Below, one piece after another: positions 43,233 to 45,627 of a stretch of DNA of 45,627 nt. The position numbers and the translations under genes were made by a program. Position 1 is the first letter of the stretch, and each line of letters opens with the position of its first letter. Location of the stretch: positions 1 through 45,627 of the forward strand of contig NZ_PSRR01000023.1 in NCBI RefSeq assembly GCF_004296405.1, read 5' to 3'. Below the pieces are notes generated by a model. That model was not told the DNA's origin. It did not search any database and saw only the letters and a program-made list of their open reading frames with translations. The stretch is from Bradyrhizobium sp. Leo170 (GTDB lineage: Bacteria > Pseudomonadota > Alphaproteobacteria > Rhizobiales > Xanthobacteraceae).

Positions 43233-44924
43233 ATGCTTGCCCAGATATCCATCCGTACCAAGATCACGATCGTGGTGTTCTTTCTTCTGATTGCCATGAC
43301 GGGCATGGGCTTGCTTGCCGTCGCAAGCATGCGCTCCATCAATGCCAACACGACGGAGATCCAGCGCCTCTGGTTACCGAGCGTGCGCACGCTCGGCGAG
43401 TTGCGCAGCATTGCCACGGGATATCGTGGGATCGTCCGTCTGCATATCCTGGCCGAAACGCTGGCCGCCAAGACAGCCGCGGAGAAGCGGCTGGTGGAGG
43501 CGTCGCAGAGCCTGCTGAAAATCCGTCAGCGCTATGAGCCACTTATCAGTTCATCGGAAGAACGTGCCATCTACAATGACTGGGTCCAGCAATGGGAACG
43601 CTACGAAGCAATGGTCCAGCAAGTCGTGGTTCTGTCGCGCGACAGCATTGGCAGAATTCCCCATGATGCGTTCGAATTCAACGAGACCAAGGCCTATCCG
43701 GTCGGGAAGGCAGCAGACGTCATCCTCGATCGCGACGTCGATCTGAATAACAAGGGCGCGGACGATGCGGGTATCGCTGCTGAGGACAACTACAATTTCG
43801 CCTTCCTTCTGCTCGCGACCATTCTTGCTGCGTCGGCCGCGGCAGGAATCAGCGTCGCGGTCTACCTGGTACGCAGCGTATCAAGCGGCATCGCCTCGAT
43901 CGTGGGCCCTATGCAGGCGCTTGCCCATGGCGATCTCAGCGCTGAAGTGCCGTATCATGGCGCGAAAACCGAAATGGGCAAGATGGCAAACACCTTGCAG
44001 ATGTTCAAACAAGCGCTGATCGAAAAGAAGGCCAGCGACACTGCTGCCGCGGCCGATGCCGAAGCCAAGATTCAACGTAGCCAGCGTGTCGATAGCATCA
44101 CTCGGGAATTCGAGACGATCGTAGGCGAGATCGTCGAGACGGTGTCGTCGGCGTCGACGGAATTGGAGAGCTCCGCGGGTAGCCTGACCTCGACAGCGGA
44201 ACGGGCGCAGCAGTTGACTGCGGTGGTGGCGACAGCATCGGAGCAGGCCTCCGCCAATGTGCAGTCTGTGGCCTCTGCGACTGAAGAAATGAACTCGTCA
44301 GTGAACGAGATCGGTCGCCAGGTCCAGGAGTCCGCCCGCATCGCCAGCGCGGCCGTCGATCAAGCCCGCATGACCAACGCCAACGTTGACGAACTGGCCA
44401 AAGCGGCCGGTCGGATCGGTGCCGTCGTCGAATTGATCAGCAGCATCGCTGGGCAGACCAACCTGTTGGCGTTGAACGCAACGATCGAGGCGGCGCGGGC
44501 CGGTGATGCCGGCCGTGGCTTTGCCGTTGTTGCGTCCGAAGTGAAGGCTTTGGCGGAGCAAACGGCGAAAGCCACCGGCGAGATCGGCCAGCAGATCGCC
44601 GGGATCCAAGTCGCGACGAGGGAGTCGGTGGACGCGATTAAGGAAATCGGTGCAACAATCGAGCGGATGTCAGAGATTTCATCGACGATCGCCTCCGCAG
44701 TCGAAGAGCAAAGTGCGGCGACACAGGAAATCTCGCGAAACCTGCAACAGGCGGCGATGGGCACCCATCAGGTCAGTTCCAGCATCATCGACGTGCAACA
44801 AGGGGCCAGCGAAACAGGATCGGCCTCGTCGGAGGTGCTTTCGGCGGCGCGATCGCTGGCGCGCGACAGCGACCGGCTGAAGGTCGAAGTAGGCAAGTTC
44901 CTCAATACCGTGCGGTCTGCGTAA
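43233..44924 (+). CDS. Methyl-accepting chemotaxis protein
   Basis: A 563-residue chemoreceptor. Seen: TM1 at residues 9-32, a periplasmic four-helix-bundle-like sensor (about 33-186), TM2 at about 187-213, a HAMP segment around 214-266, and a long signalling coiled coil with the hairpin tip [20 protein letters not shown] followed by [10 protein letters not shown]. Start: ATG 43233 has AAGGA with good spacing; the frame is open to 43005 (an ATG also at 43152), but these add residues before TM1. The CheA/CheW-binding tip is intact. The ligand is unknown; the neighbouring malonate and organic acid genes make organic acids plausible. Confidence 0.9.
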   Translation: MLAQISIRTKITIVVFFLLIAMTGMGLLAVASMRSINANTTEIQRLWLPSVRTLGELRSIATGYRGIVRLHILAETLAAKTAAEKRLVEASQSLLKIRQRYEPLISSSEERAIYNDWVQQWERYEAMVQQVVVLSRDSIGRIPHDAFEFNETKAYPVGKAADVILDRDVDLNNKGADDAGIAAEDNYNFAFLLLATILAASAAAGISVAVYLVRSVSSGIASIVGPMQALAHGDLSAEVPYHGAKTEMGKMANTLQMFKQALIEKKASDTAAAADAEAKIQRSQRVDSITREFETIVGEIVETVSSASTELESSAGSLTSTAERAQQLTAVVATASEQASANVQSVASATEEMNSSVNEIGRQVQESARIASAAVDQARMTNANVDELAKAAGRIGAVVELISSIAGQTNLLALNATIEAARAGDAGRGFAVVASEVKALAEQTAKATGEIGQQIAGIQVATRESVDAIKEIGATIERMSEISSTIASAVEEQSAATQEISRNLQQAAMGTHQVSSSIIDVQQGASETGSASSEVLSAARSLARDSDRLKVEVGKFLNTVRSA

Positions 44925-44970
44925 ATCAGGGAGCGGATGCAGAGTGCGTTAGTTAGCCATCCTCCAAACT

Positions 44971-44989
44971 GCCGGCCCGTCAGGCCGGC
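44971..44989. terminator. Hairpin downstream of the chemoreceptor gene
   Basis: GCCGGCC (44971-44977), loop CGTCA, GGCCGGC (44983-44989): a perfect 7-bp GC stem 46 bases after the stop. No T tract follows. It is a probable terminator. Confidence 0.5.
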
Positions 44990-45023
44990 GTAACGAGAAT
45001 CGTCTCCGCGAATTCGAAGTAGC

Positions 45024-45345
45024 TGTGTGTACCGAAACCTTATCCGAGTTGCTGACGTGATGGAATCGCCTAAGCTGGCGGCTGAACGGCTGAACGGCTG
45101 AACGGCTGAACGGCTGAACGGCTGATCGGATCGATCCGGCGTGAGTGTGTGGACCACATCATAGTCTTAGGCGAGGCGCATCTGCGCCGAATCCTGCGAT
45201 CGTATGCGGACTACTACAACCGCGTCAGAACTCATCGATCCCTTAACAAGGATGCGCCGGTTTTCCGCCCGGTTCAGCAGACTGGTGTGATCAGTTCACG
45301 CGCCATCTTGGGCGGACTTCATCACCACTACGCCCGAGCGCGCCG
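45024..45345 (+). mobile_element. Decayed second copy of the IS at 27321
   Basis: The left end TGTGTGTACCGAAACC (45024-45039) and the following ~45 bases match the left end of the 27321-27620 element. The transposase start is lost, replaced by an 8-bp tandem repeat. Then about 70 codons of the transposase C-terminus run from 45122 (LIGSIRRECVDHIIVLGE ... HRSLNKDAPV ... GGLHHHYAR), after which homology ends near 45345 without stop or right repeat. It is a deletion derivative, no longer mobile. Confidence 0.8.
45081..45128 (+). repeat. 8-bp tandem repeat inside the IS relic
   Basis: GCTGAACG repeated five times exactly (45081-45120) followed by one altered unit GCTGATCG (45121-45128). It marks the deletion point of the IS transposase gene. 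Likely slippage-prone. Confidence 0.85.
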
Positions 45346-45496
45346 GCATCGTCGACGATCGTCGAAGCGCCCACGAGTCGATGCTGGCAGCTTGCCGCGG
45401 GGTCCAAGGCGGCAGATGACCTGCGCGGGTTGGCCTGCGAAAATCGCGGCGTGAGTACCCGAAGGCGAAGCTTGGCCGGGGGTTGTCGGCGACCTG

Positions 45497-45627
45497 CTAC
45501 TTGCAGCCGCGGCAGATCGTAAGCTTGCGCTTTAGTTTGTCGTCTTCCGCTTGATCGACCGATTGCAGCCCTGCGATACTATTGGGCTCTTGACTGAGTT
45601 TGGACTGTCTTGCCGCGCGCGACCTAG
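45497..45627 (-). other. Possible 3' end of a minus-strand gene, unrecognised
   Basis: A frame open from the right edge for 43 codons ends at a stop at 45497-45499, with the C-terminus ...KRKLTICRGCK. It is hydrophilic and rich in Lys and Asp, with no recognised family. At this length it may be a chance open frame. Confidence 0.2.

Noticed and set aside
45081..45128. Possible CRISPR-like array
   Set aside because: Repeat unit is 8 bp without spacers; a simple tandem repeat.

Overview
The window is high-GC DNA with Rhizobiales-type content, probably Bradyrhizobium or a close relative. It carries many ABC importers with dedicated binding proteins, several LysR regulators, molybdenum-hydroxylase and CoxG genes, a biotin-independent malonate decarboxylase operon and degraded insertion sequences. 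The organism assignment is inferred from gene content only. No rRNA, tRNA or CRISPR array was found. Most of the window is accessory catabolic DNA: four transport and degradation modules separated by mobile-element scars.

Module 1 (1-7.9 kb) holds the 3' part of a CoxL-like molybdenum hydroxylase large subunit, an SDR protein without the usual catalytic Tyr/Lys, and an acyl-CoA ligase. A regulator with two HxlR domains lies convergent to these. Facing the regulator gene are two 22-bp operator-like repeats that overlap a promoter, then a LivK-type binding protein, a protein of the 4-hydroxybutyryl-CoA dehydratase family with all four cluster ligands, and a CoxG-like protein. This suggests uptake of an organic acid, activation to a CoA thioester, and hydroxylation or dehydration.

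An apparently complete IS3-family element (8.26-9.77 kb) follows. Module 2 (9.8-16.3 kb) has a frameshifted 8-oxoguanine-deaminase-like amidohydrolase opposite a complete nucleoside-type BMP/ATPase/permease importer.

Module 3 (16.4-27.3 kb) is the most interesting part. A LysR regulator faces an operon of creatininase-family hydrolase, cupin, isochorismatase-family hydrolase, FAD-linked oxidase and flavodoxin-fold oxidoreductase. A RidA-family gene is convergent to it. A second operon encodes an NMT1/THI5-type importer, a second amidohydrolase and a Rieske oxygenase. The two operon promoters share a conserved 45-bp element with a perfect LysR-type T-N11-A dyad, so they probably form one regulon. 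The enzyme set suggests degradation of an N-heterocycle or amide whose identity cannot be read from the sequence.

From 27.3 to 28.5 kb lie a 300-bp internally deleted IS and a TnpB fragment whose start abuts a Crp/Fnr-type regulator. Module 4 (29.2-40.4 kb) is malonate utilisation: two LysR genes, mdcA-B-C-D-E-G-H-F and an MFS transporter. After it come a malate-dehydrogenase relic, a 3-hydroxyisobutyrate-dehydrogenase-like gene with a run-on tail, a LysR regulator, a chemoreceptor, and a second decayed copy of the 27.3-kb IS that contains an 8-bp tandem repeat.
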